Source: Pirellulaceae bacterium (GTDB lineage Bacteria; Planctomycetota; Planctomycetia; Pirellulales; Pirellulaceae). Taken from it: DNA of 64,000 nt. Below are positions 53,423 through 63,446 of this stretch, piece after piece. Numbering within the stretch: the stretch's first letter is position 1; the number at the start of each line of letters is the position of its first letter. The position numbers were made by a program, and so were the translations under genes. The stretch covers positions 1-64,000 of the forward strand of contig JADYZV010000046.1 of NCBI GenBank assembly GCA_020852965.1. The letters are read 5' to 3'. The notes below the pieces were generated by a model. It was not told the origin of the DNA. It made no database searches and saw nothing but the letters and a program-made list of their open reading frames with translations.

Positions 53423-54955
53423 CTAAGGCCACAGTGTCCGCAGTCGAATTCCTAGCCGTTCGAGTTTCGGTAGGATGGCCGAGTCGATCTGCTGACGGTC
53501 ATTGGGTGAGAGGAGCCATGAGGTGCGTCCTGCAATGGCGACGATGATCAGCAAGGTGATGGTGGCGACTACAGGGCCGGCGGCGACGGAGAGGGGAGTA
53601 AGGCAAAGTGCCAACGTGCCCCAGCCGAGCGAACATCCATGACGACTCATCTGCCACAGCAACAATAGCAAAGTAAATAGATTGGCTGTTGAAGTGGCCA
53701 GCACCGCGCCAAACAACCCCAATTGCTGAATCAACCACCAGTTGAGTACCAGGTTCAGTAGCAAGCCAGTCACCATGAGAGCAGCCAAGCGCTTGCCGCG
53801 CTCAATGCAAAGCAAATACGACTGGGCCACGATGAATAGGCTGACCCAGATGGCTTGCGTCATCGAGATCGGCAGAATGGCTTCGGCCTGCTGATACCGA
53901 TTATGAAAGCCGTAATGGAACAGTAGCGGAGCGACACACATGCCAGCGATGGCCAGCAAGGTAAAGCCAATCGATACGGATTGCATGATTTGTCGCAGTC
54001 GAGCTGCAATGCGTTGCGGCTGACCCGCTTCCCAGTCGGCACTAATATAGGGCAACAATACGCCGCCGAGCATCAAGGCAATACTGGTGAGAAGATTCGG
54101 CAGAATGCGTCCGCAATGATACTGGCCCACCATGGCTTGCCCGACTTGTTCTGCGCCGGGGATCAAGTGCAATAGCATGTAGCGATCGCTCACTTCAAAC
54201 AAATTGCTAAGTAGATTCATAACCCACAGCGCGACAGCATACGGCAGAATGCGCGCCCACAAGGCGCGGCCATCAAACTGCCCAGCATTCGCGGTTCGGC
54301 GGAATTCGTAGCGATAGCTTCTGAGCAGCACGACCAAACCTGGCAGCGTGGCAAACAAGCAGGCAATCGTAAAACTCGGTAGAAGCATGCCCCAACTTGG
54401 CCGCACGCTCAAGACCGACAAGCCGACGACGCCAAACACGACGCTCTGAGTGAATTGCATCAGCGAAACCGCCCGCATTTCGCGCACGGAAGCGACCAAT
54501 TCGTGGACAAAGCTGTACACCGTTAGACCGATCAATGTAACCACGCACCACACGACCAATCCATAGGAAGTGGTCTCGCGAAACAACAACCAACTAAACT
54601 GTTGTGGGACAATCAGGATGGCGGTGCAAGCGATCGTCAGCCCGCACGCGCTGGCCGCGAGCACGCGTCGAAAGTAGTCGCCAAGCTGATTACGGCTACG
54701 AAAGGTTTCGACGAACCTGCCGAAGCTCCCGGGCAATCCGAGCACGGCGATGGGAACACCGATCATCAAGAAGCTATTGACCAGCGCCCATTGCCCGAGC
54801 TCGACATCGCTTAGAAAATGACAAAATCCCAATCCGCGCAGCAGACCTATCAACCGCTGAATTAAATTCAACAGCAGCATGACCATCACACCGGTAGCGA
54901 ACGTATCGCCCGACTTACGGATGGACTCACCAGGGGCGACGGCGGCGAAAGACAT
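53423..54955 (-). CDS. Polysaccharide flippase (MOP superfamily), second copy
   Basis: The 510-residue integral membrane protein has about fourteen hydrophobic segments. Landmarks include LLNLIQRLIGLLRGLGFCHF, GVPIAVLGLPGSFGRFVETF and LFEVSDRYMLLHLIPGAEQV, and the C-terminal pair LTPLSVAAGPVVATITLLII. It groups with Wzx/oligosaccharide-flippase proteins but is distant from the one at 13693. No glycosyltransferase or polymerase is next to it, so it may serve another polymer or be a leftover. It is a single gene on the minus strand. Confidence 0.85.
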   Translation of the reverse strand: MSFAAVAPGESIRKSGDTFATGVMVMLLLNLIQRLIGLLRGLGFCHFLSDVELGQWALVNSFLMIGVPIAVLGLPGSFGRFVETFRSRNQLGDYFRRVLAASACGLTIACTAILIVPQQFSWLLFRETTSYGLVVWCVVTLIGLTVYSFVHELVASVREMRAVSLMQFTQSVVFGVVGLSVLSVRPSWGMLLPSFTIACLFATLPGLVVLLRSYRYEFRRTANAGQFDGRALWARILPYAVALWVMNLLSNLFEVSDRYMLLHLIPGAEQVGQAMVGQYHCGRILPNLLTSIALMLGGVLLPYISADWEAGQPQRIAARLRQIMQSVSIGFTLLAIAGMCVAPLLFHYGFHNRYQQAEAILPISMTQAIWVSLFIVAQSYLLCIERGKRLAALMVTGLLLNLVLNWWLIQQLGLFGAVLATSTANLFTLLLLLWQMSRHGCSLGWGTLALCLTPLSVAAGPVVATITLLIIVAIAGRTSWLLSPNDRQQIDSAILPKLERLGIRLRTLWP

Positions 54956-55287
54956 GGGGTGGTAACGGTTGTAGGCGTAACGAGGAATATGTCACTCGCT
55001 AACTGTTCCTGTAGGAGGTCCCTGAGGGTGCGAGTACTCCCGGAAGCCTAGCTTATAGCTCTGTAGGAGGCAGAAGAAAATGAGACGGATTGCAGAAAGC
55101 CGACAGTCTGCGACCAGCTCGGCTGCGCCTCACCCCCAGCCCCTCTCCCCGGAGTACCGTGGCGAGGGGTGCCAAGGTTTTTCTAGGAATTAAACACGGT
55201 TTTTCCAGGAATCAGCCAGCGTTTCCAGGAATCAGCCAGCGTTTCCAGGAATCAGTCAGGGGTTTTTTAGGAATGAGCCAGGTTGGT
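54956..55287. repeat. Intergenic with about 20-bp tandem repeats
   Basis: At about 55176-55285 the unit GTTTCCAGGAATCAGCCAGC is repeated: two exact copies (55221, 55241), with diverged copies on both sides. It lies downstream of the low-complexity protein gene and partly follows a T-rich stretch. No gene is seen. Confidence 0.85.
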
Positions 55288-56529
55288 TCAGGGGGACAGA
55301 TAGCGCATGAAATTGCGGATGGGCTGGCCGGCGACGTAGACCGTCGGCTGACCGATAATTCCGCGTCCCAACTGCACGTTGTAGTTCTCCTGCCCCAAGG
55401 AAAAAAGCGGAGTGTAACCCGAGTTATTTGGCGTGTAGAGATTCGGAGTCAAGTTGGGTGGCAGAGTGGGGGGAATGAATGCACCTGGGACGGCACCCGT
55501 CGAAGGGAATGTAGGGCCAGGGGGCGTGCATTGATAAGCGGTTGGATAAATGCCCGTTTGCGGATAGCGGAATTGTGGCAGCGTCGCTTGCTGCGCTGTC
55601 AAATAGGGGGGGGTGGCTCCCGTCGATGGCGGCGCGACGGCTTGTGTCGCGGTTAGGTTGGCGGTGGAGCCTGGCTGAGGTGCCACGTAGGCTTGCGGTG
55701 CAGAACTTACGTTGCTGACAAACTGCACTGGAACCGACAGCGGTCGATAGTCTGCCGACTGAAAGATTGCGGGTTGGTAAGGTGAGGTTGCATAGCGCCC
55801 GCGCGGTGCGGGCGTTACAAACGGAAGTCCCGAAGTGAATCCCTCAGCGGTCAGGCGGCCATTGTTGGCGTGGCCGTTGGCTGGCGGTCCTTGCTCGCGC
55901 AGCCCGGCACCGCCGGTACTTGTTGCTGCATCGCGCGACTGCGTACCATCGGCCGGTATCGCACGCAAGTCACTGGAAGCCAACCTCGCAGGAACTTGAC
56001 GGTTGGCTTGCGAGGTGTTTGGCTGTTGAGCATTGGGGGCTTGGTTGCCATAGCCGGGATGGTTGTTGTAGGGCGTTTGGTTGTCGTAGCTTTGCGCATT
56101 GTTGTATCCCTGCGAGGGGCCTGGCAATCCGCTTGGTGGATGGATGTTCTGGCCGCGGCGGTTGGCCATGGGCAATTGTGGCGGAGCGATCTCCTGAGGC
56201 GGATTTACCGGTGGAGAGATGGCTGTTGGCAGGCCGCCGGAGCCCGGGAAAGCTGGTAATCCAGCAGTCCCCGAAGACATTCCTTGCCCAGCGGTAGGCA
56301 TCACGGGCAGCACAGGTAGGCCGTCCGACAGGTTCCCCTGAGCTTGAAAGTAGGCCGTCTGCACGTGCGGAGTTGTCGACTGGATCGTCGGTTGCCAGCC
56401 ACCACTTTGACGACGTACCGTCGAGCCGGTGGGTTGTTGCGCGATAACCATTTGCGCAAAGCCAAGCAAGCAGATGGTAGCAAGTCCGATCTTGCGTGTA
56501 GTTTGGCTCAAACCCGTTTGGTAGCTCAT
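55288..56529 (-). CDS. Exported low-complexity (Pro/Gln/Asn/Thr-rich) protein
   Basis: The 413-residue protein starts at 56529, after AAGGGA, with a signal peptide (GLATICLLGFAQMVIA-QQ). The body is dominated by P, Q, N, T, G and A, with no cysteine-rich or catalytic motif (for example NNHPGYGNQAPNAQQPNTSQ). A better-ordered C-terminal tail ends VQLGRGIIGQPTVYVAGQPI-RNFMRYL. I do not recognise a family. Extended, flexible secreted or cell-surface proteins of this sort are common in planctomycetes. Most of its antisense frames are also open, which follows from the base bias. Confidence 0.75.
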   Translation of the reverse strand: MSYQTGLSQTTRKIGLATICLLGFAQMVIAQQPTGSTVRRQSGGWQPTIQSTTPHVQTAYFQAQGNLSDGLPVLPVMPTAGQGMSSGTAGLPAFPGSGGLPTAISPPVNPPQEIAPPQLPMANRRGQNIHPPSGLPGPSQGYNNAQSYDNQTPYNNHPGYGNQAPNAQQPNTSQANRQVPARLASSDLRAIPADGTQSRDAATSTGGAGLREQGPPANGHANNGRLTAEGFTSGLPFVTPAPRGRYATSPYQPAIFQSADYRPLSVPVQFVSNVSSAPQAYVAPQPGSTANLTATQAVAPPSTGATPPYLTAQQATLPQFRYPQTGIYPTAYQCTPPGPTFPSTGAVPGAFIPPTLPPNLTPNLYTPNNSGYTPLFSLGQENYNVQLGRGIIGQPTVYVAGQPIRNFMRYLSP

Positions 56530-56758
56530 CGTCGTCCCTTACTGCTGCACAGTCCTACTGCTTCGCCCTGCGCTTGGACCAAGATATCCGCGCAGCCGAA
56601 TAGAATTCACCACGTAGCGCAAGACCATGTCACGTTCTAGTTACGAGATTTCGAGAGCCACGTCCAGAGCAATCGATGGGCAAAAAGTGCCAAAAAAGCT
56701 TGGTCTAGAGAACGGTTGCCCGAACGCAAGACGCCCTGGCAACTGGTCTGCGGAGCGA

Positions 56759-57559
56759 TCAGCGACTAACAAAAGGAAAGTGCTCGTCGAGGGTGGCTTG
56801 CGACAGTTCCGCCAAGAACGGGGCGACTCGCGCGACGATGCTCTCGGCCAATTGCTCGCCTTTGGCCGCGCTGGCTTGATGTGGGTTGCCCGAACCGGAG
56901 TTAGTGGTCAGCAGATGCCAGGGGCGAGTCAGTCCGACCCAGCCTTCGCGCAGCGCCTCCAATTTAAGCTCTCGTCGCTCGCCGGCATCTGCGGTTAACT
57001 TGCCATCCTGGCTGTGCCGCACCAGATCGGGGCGAAAGCTGAGGATTAACGAAGTCTCCATTTCGCCGGCATGGTCGTCGGCGTAATCACAAATCTGCGA
57101 GGCCTTGTCGCGAATCATCTGATACCAATTGCATAAGAAGATCTGCACCTTGGTGCGATCGTAGATTTCGCGCAAGAAGGGTTTGAATTCGTTGCCACCG
57201 TGGCTATTGAAGATCAGCAGCTTGCGCAGTCCACTGGCTTCGAGTGTTTCTACCAAGTCTCGCAGAACTAGAAAGAGCGTCGAGGGCTGTAGGTTCATTG
57301 CCAGCGGGAACTGCTGCATGTTCGTCTCGGTGCCGTAGGGAATGGTCGGGAGTTGTACGACGCGCCCCCCCAGTTCCCATGCGCGAGCACAACAACGGTC
57401 GACCAGCGTCTGGGCTTCGATCGAATCGGTGCTGTAGGGCAAGTGTAAATTGTGCGGCTCGGTCGCTCCCATCGGCAGCACGGCTACTTGGTAGTCTAAG
57501 CGACGCACGTCGGCCAAGGTCATCTCTTCCAATCGCCAGCAGGCTGCTGTAGCAGGCAT
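56759..57559 (-). CDS. Creatininase/mycofactocin-MftE family amidohydrolase
   Basis: The 266-residue protein has the creatininase fold: VLPMGATEPHNLHLPYSTDS supplies the Glu/His/Asp metal ligands, FNSHGGNEF the second site and DHAGEMETSLIL the third. Known members are creatinine amidohydrolases, a riboflavin-pathway formamide hydrolase, and MftE peptidase. The common GSxEQHGPHLP is GATEPHNLHLP here, a variant seen in related uncharacterised members. No creatine or mycofactocin genes are near, so the substrate is open. AGGAG lies eight bases before the ATG. Confidence 0.88.
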   Translation of the reverse strand: MPATAACWRLEEMTLADVRRLDYQVAVLPMGATEPHNLHLPYSTDSIEAQTLVDRCCARAWELGGRVVQLPTIPYGTETNMQQFPLAMNLQPSTLFLVLRDLVETLEASGLRKLLIFNSHGGNEFKPFLREIYDRTKVQIFLCNWYQMIRDKASQICDYADDHAGEMETSLILSFRPDLVRHSQDGKLTADAGERRELKLEALREGWVGLTRPWHLLTTNSGSGNPHQASAAKGEQLAESIVARVAPFLAELSQATLDEHFPFVSR

Positions 57560-57672
57560 TTGTTTTTCTCCTAAATTATCCGAGTCTACCGCCTAAACGG
57601 CTAATATAGCAGAAGACGGTTGCGTGCCGGCTCAGCGCCGATGGCAAGGCCGGAGCACGGATGGCGAATTCG

Positions 57673-57805
57673 TAACCCGCAGCGTCAGCAAGGACGTTTG
57701 ATTTGACTGCAAATGGGTTGCATAAAACCAAGGTAATTCATGCATTAAAGATTCGAGTTAGACTCAAGCGTCCTTGCTGACGCTGCGGGTTATGAATAAT
57801 CCGGG
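57673..57805. repeat. Palindromic element, copy 2 (complete)
   Basis: TAACCCGCAGCGTCAGCAAG and its continuation GACGTTTGA on the left pair with 57764-57792 on the right, with one mismatch. The whole 120 bp plus GAATAATCCGGG is shared with 1-125. The inner part (AAACCAAGGTAATTCATGC) is also conserved between copies. The rest of 57560-58015 shows no gene. Confidence 0.92.
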
Positions 57806-58015
57806 ATTAACCCAGTCAAAATTCCAAACGATTGGGGACAATCGCTCTACTCTTCAATCAAACGTGAACGGTTATGCGGGTTCTACCGTCTGGCGACGGT
57901 AGCTACGGAATGTGTATTTACCAAAATGAACTCGAGTCTTTCATTACAATACATGCCATGTAACTCTTGGCAAACACCAATTTAATCACTCTACGTAAAG
58001 TCAAAGTATCACGGT

Positions 58016-59833
58016 ATGAGCACAATCGACGCCCCGAAATACGAGTTCTTCTCGCAGCTTGCACGGATCATCAATTCGGGTCAGGCTCGCTCGATTGTGC
58101 TTTCGGGCAATGTCAACGACTTGTTTTTCAACGGCGAGAGCTACATGCCGCTGGTCCCCTTTCTACTGCGCAAAACGTCCGTTTCTGGTTTGATCCAAGT
58201 CGTGTATGAACTCAACGGCCCCGTGCGGCTGAGGGGGGAGGACCAAGCCAAACTGCGCGAGGCCTGGGCGGCATGGAAGACCGGCCTCGACATCAATGCG
58301 TTGGCCATCAAGGAACTGGGGAGCGACAGTAGCAAGATCGATTTGCGTCGTCGAGAGTTCGATCAGTACCTGCGCGACGCAATCGGCAATGCCACCCAGG
58401 CGCTCGAGTTCCTGCGACAGTTGTCGATCTGTTCACGGGTCGCCTTGCGCGAGAATCTATTGATTTTTATCGAAGCGGCCGACATGCTGCTCCCATCAGG
58501 CGATGAAAGCATCTCGCGCATGAACGATTCGCAACTGCGGCGCATCGCAATTGTCACCGATTGGTTCAGCGATCCCGACTTTTTTTCTGGCAAAGATACC
58601 GTGTGTTTGATCACGGAATCGCGCAGTCAGATCCATTCACGCATCGCTCGCTTGCCACAGGTGCTCGGCGTGGAAGCGCCCGCTCCAGATACGGCCACTC
58701 GGGCGCACTTTGTCGCCTGGAATCAGGCCCAACCGGCGGCCGCAGCAATCCCAGTTCCCGAAGACTCGACAACCTCTCAACTCGATGCTCCCGAGCCGAC
58801 CGGTCAACTTGATGCGTTGGCCGAGTCGACCGCTGGATTGACGATCCATGCTTTGCGTCAACTGTTGCTGGCGTCGGCATATAATCACCGCCCAGTCTCG
58901 CGCGACGACGTGGTGCGGCAAGTGGAACAGTTCATCCAAACGCAGTTGGGTGAGGACGTGGTCGAGTTCAAGAAGCCGACGCATACACTCAAGGATGTCG
59001 TAGGGAATGTGGGGCTCAAAAAGTTCTTAGCGGAGACCATGCTGCCACGACTAGCGTTGCCGGACGATCGCGCACTCCCCGGCGCAGCGGTGGCAGGCCC
59101 GATTGGGGGCGGCAAGACGTTTATCTTTGAAGCGGTGGCCGCTGAGCTCGATATGCCGGTACTGGTCTTGAAGAGTATTCGTAGTCAATGGTTTGGGCAG
59201 ACCGATGTGATCTTCGAGCGTCTGCGGCGCGTGCTCGAAGCGCTCGAGAAAGTCGTCATCTTCGTCGATGAGGCGGATACGCAGTTCGGTGGAGTCGGGG
59301 AGGGCGCGCATGAAACCGAGCGACGCCTGACGGGAAAAATACAGGGGATGATGAGCGACCCGGCGCTGCGCGGCAAAGTGATTTGGCTGCTGATGACCGC
59401 ACGCATTCACCTACTTTCTCCCGATATTCGCCGGCCAGGTCGCGTCGGTGACTTGATCATCCCAGTCCTCGATCCGGTAGGACAAGATCGCCGCGACTTT
59501 ATTCAATGGATGCTCAAGCCGGCCGGAGAGGCTGGGGCAAATCTATTGCAGTGGCTCGATCAAGAAGGTTTGGCTGCCGATTTTTCCGCCGCCGGTTTTG
59601 CCGCCCTACGTAGCCAAATCAAAGCCATTCCACCCAAGTCCGAAGCAGAGCTAAAGGCTTCGATTGGCGATTTTATTCAACCCGCTATCGGTCAAACGCG
59701 GCGTTATCAGACGCTCCAAGCCCTGGTCAACTGCACGCGCCGTAGCCTGCTCCCCGACCCGCATGTCTCCGAAGAACAGCGTGCTTTGTGGGAACGCGAA
59801 ATCAACTTGCTCGAAGCCCAAGGTATCCGTTAG
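58016..59833 (+). CDS. AAA-family ATPase, Ycf46-like
   Basis: The 605-residue protein has an N-terminal region (residues 1-190: FSQLARIINSGQARSIVLSG, shown in full, then NVNDLFF) that looks like a degenerate ATPase or regulatory part. A Gly-containing linker follows. The AAA module shows Walker A GPIGGGKT (about 361), Walker B VVIFVDEADTQFG (about 413), sensor WLLMTARIH and the arginine-finger IRRPGR, then a helical lid. The layout resembles cyanobacterial/plastid Ycf46 and similar stand-alone AAA proteins. No partner gene is adjacent, as the neighbours are on opposite strands. Function is unknown. Confidence 0.85.
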   Translation: MSTIDAPKYEFFSQLARIINSGQARSIVLSGNVNDLFFNGESYMPLVPFLLRKTSVSGLIQVVYELNGPVRLRGEDQAKLREAWAAWKTGLDINALAIKELGSDSSKIDLRRREFDQYLRDAIGNATQALEFLRQLSICSRVALRENLLIFIEAADMLLPSGDESISRMNDSQLRRIAIVTDWFSDPDFFSGKDTVCLITESRSQIHSRIARLPQVLGVEAPAPDTATRAHFVAWNQAQPAAAAIPVPEDSTTSQLDAPEPTGQLDALAESTAGLTIHALRQLLLASAYNHRPVSRDDVVRQVEQFIQTQLGEDVVEFKKPTHTLKDVVGNVGLKKFLAETMLPRLALPDDRALPGAAVAGPIGGGKTFIFEAVAAELDMPVLVLKSIRSQWFGQTDVIFERLRRVLEALEKVVIFVDEADTQFGGVGEGAHETERRLTGKIQGMMSDPALRGKVIWLLMTARIHLLSPDIRRPGRVGDLIIPVLDPVGQDRRDFIQWMLKPAGEAGANLLQWLDQEGLAADFSAAGFAALRSQIKAIPPKSEAELKASIGDFIQPAIGQTRRYQTLQALVNCTRRSLLPDPHVSEEQRALWEREINLLEAQGIR

Positions 59834-59839
59834 TCGAAC

Positions 59840-62800
59840 TCAGTCTGCAAGCTTGATACCGAGGGTCGCAAGCTCGTTGAATCGATCTACTGGTTCGTGG
59901 ACGCTCCAGGCGATACCACGCAGTAACAATATTCGAAATAGCGGATCGTCAAACGTCCACGAATAGTGGCCGAGGACGGAAGCAAAAACGCGGCCCGCCC
60001 GTTTCGAATCGCGTTGTTTCGAATCGGAGGTCGGTGGTTCGATGGTCCAAAACAGCGGGCGCGACTGGCCGTCCTCGATTCCGGTAGCGATGATATTTAG
60101 CTTCGATGGATCGCCCAACAGTTGCCAATAGCTTTCGTCGTGAAAGTGAACCTTATCGAAGTTGCGACCGATTGGATGGTTCGCTTGTGAGTCGAGCCCC
60201 AGCGATGGAAACATCAAATCGAGTTCACCGTGTCGGTATTGGGTTTGTGCGGAATTGGAGGCCAAGCCGATGCGTTGAGCGAATGCGGGAGCTTCGCTTC
60301 CACCTTCAATCGCCCAATGGATATAGACGAGTCCACGCCCCTGGGCGAGATGTGCGTCGATGGCTTGTGCCCGCTCAGCGTTCCAACGTCCCTTTTGGAA
60401 AAATACGATGGTGTCGGCGGCGGAGAACTGCTCCGGTGACGGCCATTCGACCGCCGTATCGACGGTCACACCGTCCGCGCCGCGCATCAGTTCGCTCCAC
60501 ATTAGCAACCAGGCTGGGTAGTCATGTTCACCAGGCCCATGATCTTTGGCACCTGCCACAAGTAGAATCGGCAAAGGACGTTGTTCCGCATTGGGTGCTT
60601 CACTATTTTTCAAAACCTGCGCCACTTCGGCGCGCGAGCGAGGTTTGGGTGGTGTCAACGTCGAGTCGTTGGGCATGTGCGGCGGTTCGGTGAGTAGAAA
60701 CGTCAGCAGGTCGCGCATCCGCTCGGTGCCAAGTTTCTGCGGAATACCTTCTGGCATGATCGATAACGGAGCGTGGCGTAGTTCCGCAACATCTCCTTGG
60801 GCGACCGTATGCCTACGGCCATCCTGGTCTCCGATCAACAGCTTGTCACCGTCTGTGCGAATGGCTCCGATGAGAATGCGTCCGTCTTTGAGCAATACTG
60901 ACGACGTGAGGTAGTCGGGGTTGATCGCGTAGCTTGGTTGCGACACGTCGCGCAGCACCGATGCGTAGTCCCGGTCAATGAGGTTCGTTAGGTCCGGTCC
61001 AATGGCTCCTCCGGTTCCGTGTACCGTGTGGCACTTCGCGCAACCGGCATCTTCGCTGTGAAAGACCCTGCGGCCGCGTCCCCAGCTTCCGCCTGCCAAT
61101 TCAGGGGTGGCACGCTGCTGTGGAAGAGTATCCGACTTGGGGTTCGTCTCAGCCCATGGAAGAAGAAAACTGGCCAGTGGAAGTTCTCTAGTTTCGGTGT
61201 CATCCTCCGACCGCCACCAGCCAATCTCATTGGCTACTGTAACGCTCTGACCCGTTCGGATCTGCAGTTCGACTAAGGGCAACGAGTCGCTCAGGCTGGA
61301 AAATTTTAACGTTGAAATATCCGAGTCGTCCTCGCCGAGCGACTGGCTGTGTACTGCTTTCCCAATCGTCCACGCGAGTCGCTGCGAGCCGCGCGTTCCG
61401 AAGTCGACATAGACTGGATCGTCGGGCCAAGTGTGTTCCAGTTTGGCCCCTGGCTGCACGGCGGGGTGGAGCAGATTTCGTAGGTCGAGCTGCGTTTGCA
61501 GCGTCAGCACTCCTTGTTCGTTGAGAATTCTTTGCAACCCGTCGTCGTCGCTCGTCGAAAATTCACGACAGATGTCAAGCTCGAAATGCGGCAGCACGCC
61601 GCTCCAACTCGGCTGCGTCTTGTCGTCGGGTTCCCAAGTCGCGAGCACTCCGTTGAGGGAATAGGCGACATCGATCTGCGGTCGCTGAGGGTACTCGCCG
61701 CTTACCTGTTTCGCATCGGAAGTATTCGACAATGTTGGGAGCGTGATCGCATACTGCACGGCGCTGCGATGAGGCGAGGTAGTGATCACTAGAGTTTGTC
61801 GATCAGGCGTGACGTTGACACCATACAGCGTTAGGTTGTCTGGCACCGCTTCCATCTGTCGCTTGACAACTTGATAGCCGGGGCGAATCGTTTCAAAGCG
61901 ATCTCCAGCGGATACAAACTCACCGCCGGTGATGCTCGTCTGCCCAGCTAAGCTCTTGAGCTGACTCGGATCGAGCGGTCTGTCGAAGGTTACTTTTACT
62001 TCCTGCGGACCCGTCGCCCAAGCCGCGATGGGTTGCGGTGCTTGTTGGTCCGAGTACCGAATCGCGTACAGTTTCCCCTCGCCGGTCGGACCGGTTCCCC
62101 AGTCGGGCCCGCCGCTATGGCAAGCCACGATGAGATCGCCTCGCGGCGAAATGCAACAATCGACTGTCAGCATGCTCAGGCAGGCGATCAAATGATTCCG
62201 TGCGATGTATTGCCCTCGCTCGGTTCTCGCCAATTCGGTGCGCCACAGCTTGCCGCGCGATTCGCCGGTGACAAACACGTTTCCTCGCCAGTCGGCTGGG
62301 CCGAACAGCGCCGCCTGTTGAATGTTGGGATTTGTCTTATTCGACAGTGAAAATTGTCGCGGTAAGTTAAACGCCATGCCGCAAGTCGATTGGTGCTGCG
62401 GTGCGTAGTTGAACAGGCTCGGTTCATCAAACACGTTGGGAAGATGGGTGGGGTGACTGGGTGGAAAACCAAAATGCTGTTTGCTCTCACCACCCCTGGT
62501 CCGAATGTGCAGTAGTTCGTCCAATGGGTTACCGTTGGGTAGCCAGGTTGCTCCCTCTTGATCGGTGGCGAACAGTTCGCCGTGTTCGTCAAAACCGATG
62601 CCGATGGTAAAGCGAACTCCCGTGCAGACGATCGAACGCTGCGACAAGTCGGGTTCGATGCGCAGGATCGTGCCACGTTCACTCTGCAAATCGTACTGCG
62701 ACCGGCCATCGTCGTCGATCAAGTAGGCGTTGTTGTAAGCCGCCGTGCCGAGTCCGAAGTAGATCGCTCCATCGGCAGCGATAGCCACACCAATGGCGTC

Positions 62801-63346
62801 CACGTTCGGTGGTATTTCTTGCCAACCGTCGGCGATCATTCTTTCTTCTTCCGCCACCCCGTCGCCGTCCATGTCTAGGATGGCGGAGACCTTTCCTTTG
62901 GATGCAACGACAACGCCAGCCGGCCGCTTCGCGTTCAAGCCGTTTGGCGCGGCAGTGGCGGTATCGGATGGATTGTCAAGCGGTTTGTGGGGTTTCAGTA
63001 ACTCGTGCCCTGCGGGGATGACCGCCATGCCGATGGGACCGCGCAGCCGTCCTTGGTTGTCAAAGAACAAACTGGCCGAGTCTTCGAAGCTGTCTCCATC
63101 GGAATCGCTCAGCAGCCAAATGTTGCCGTTGTAGCCCAGTGCAATGAGCTTCCCGTCGGCGCGGTAGCGGACGTTGTTGATGTTAGGTAATTGCACAGGC
63201 AATTCGACCACGGAAAATCCGGGTACAAGCATCTGTATTGGCGTTTCAGGCGACTTGTGAGCAGGCTCCTGTTCGCTGTCGGCCCGCGTCAGAGTTGCGT
63301 TGAACATCACGCTGGTGATGACAAGGATTATTCGAAATCCGACCAT
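59840..63346 (-). CDS. Propeller-cytochrome c-ThuA multidomain exported protein
   Basis: From the ATG at 63346 the product is 1168 residues with a signal (MVGFRIILVITSVMFNATLT). About 40-430 form a six-bladed sorbosone-dehydrogenase-like propeller (VRYRADGKLIALGYNGNIWL, FTIGIGFDEHGELFATDQEG). A middle part carries small beta domains. A c-type heme site CAKCH is near 850 (DAGCAKCHTVHGTGGAIGPD). The C-terminal 250 residues are a ThuA domain (LPILLVAGAKDHGPGEHDYP, VVFFQKGRW-like IVFFQKGRW, HYSWTFDDPLFRILLLRGIA). These parts recur in planctomycete sugar-oxidising proteins, mostly as separate combinations. Longer upstream frames lack a signal. Confidence 0.9.
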   Translation of the reverse strand: MVGFRIILVITSVMFNATLTRADSEQEPAHKSPETPIQMLVPGFSVVELPVQLPNINNVRYRADGKLIALGYNGNIWLLSDSDGDSFEDSASLFFDNQGRLRGPIGMAVIPAGHELLKPHKPLDNPSDTATAAPNGLNAKRPAGVVVASKGKVSAILDMDGDGVAEEERMIADGWQEIPPNVDAIGVAIAADGAIYFGLGTAAYNNAYLIDDDGRSQYDLQSERGTILRIEPDLSQRSIVCTGVRFTIGIGFDEHGELFATDQEGATWLPNGNPLDELLHIRTRGGESKQHFGFPPSHPTHLPNVFDEPSLFNYAPQHQSTCGMAFNLPRQFSLSNKTNPNIQQAALFGPADWRGNVFVTGESRGKLWRTELARTERGQYIARNHLIACLSMLTVDCCISPRGDLIVACHSGGPDWGTGPTGEGKLYAIRYSDQQAPQPIAAWATGPQEVKVTFDRPLDPSQLKSLAGQTSITGGEFVSAGDRFETIRPGYQVVKRQMEAVPDNLTLYGVNVTPDRQTLVITTSPHRSAVQYAITLPTLSNTSDAKQVSGEYPQRPQIDVAYSLNGVLATWEPDDKTQPSWSGVLPHFELDICREFSTSDDDGLQRILNEQGVLTLQTQLDLRNLLHPAVQPGAKLEHTWPDDPVYVDFGTRGSQRLAWTIGKAVHSQSLGEDDSDISTLKFSSLSDSLPLVELQIRTGQSVTVANEIGWWRSEDDTETRELPLASFLLPWAETNPKSDTLPQQRATPELAGGSWGRGRRVFHSEDAGCAKCHTVHGTGGAIGPDLTNLIDRDYASVLRDVSQPSYAINPDYLTSSVLLKDGRILIGAIRTDGDKLLIGDQDGRRHTVAQGDVAELRHAPLSIMPEGIPQKLGTERMRDLLTFLLTEPPHMPNDSTLTPPKPRSRAEVAQVLKNSEAPNAEQRPLPILLVAGAKDHGPGEHDYPAWLLMWSELMRGADGVTVDTAVEWPSPEQFSAADTIVFFQKGRWNAERAQAIDAHLAQGRGLVYIHWAIEGGSEAPAFAQRIGLASNSAQTQYRHGELDLMFPSLGLDSQANHPIGRNFDKVHFHDESYWQLLGDPSKLNIIATGIEDGQSRPLFWTIEPPTSDSKQRDSKRAGRVFASVLGHYSWTFDDPLFRILLLRGIAWSVHEPVDRFNELATLGIKLAD

Positions 63347-63426
63347 TGTGTTCGCTTCTGTGTTTATTATTGAGCGGACGAAAAGAAGAATTAATTGTAG
63401 TCGCTCTTGGGAGTGGAGTTGTTCGT

Positions 63427-63446
63427 GGTACTCGTTACGAGCCTGC
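63427..63446. repeat. Solo arm of a dispersed repeat
   Basis: GGTACTCGTTACGAGCCTGC matches the arm at 31076-31096, but no inverted partner is next to it. It lies just outside the propeller gene, at the 3' end of the MobA-like gene. Confidence 0.7.
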
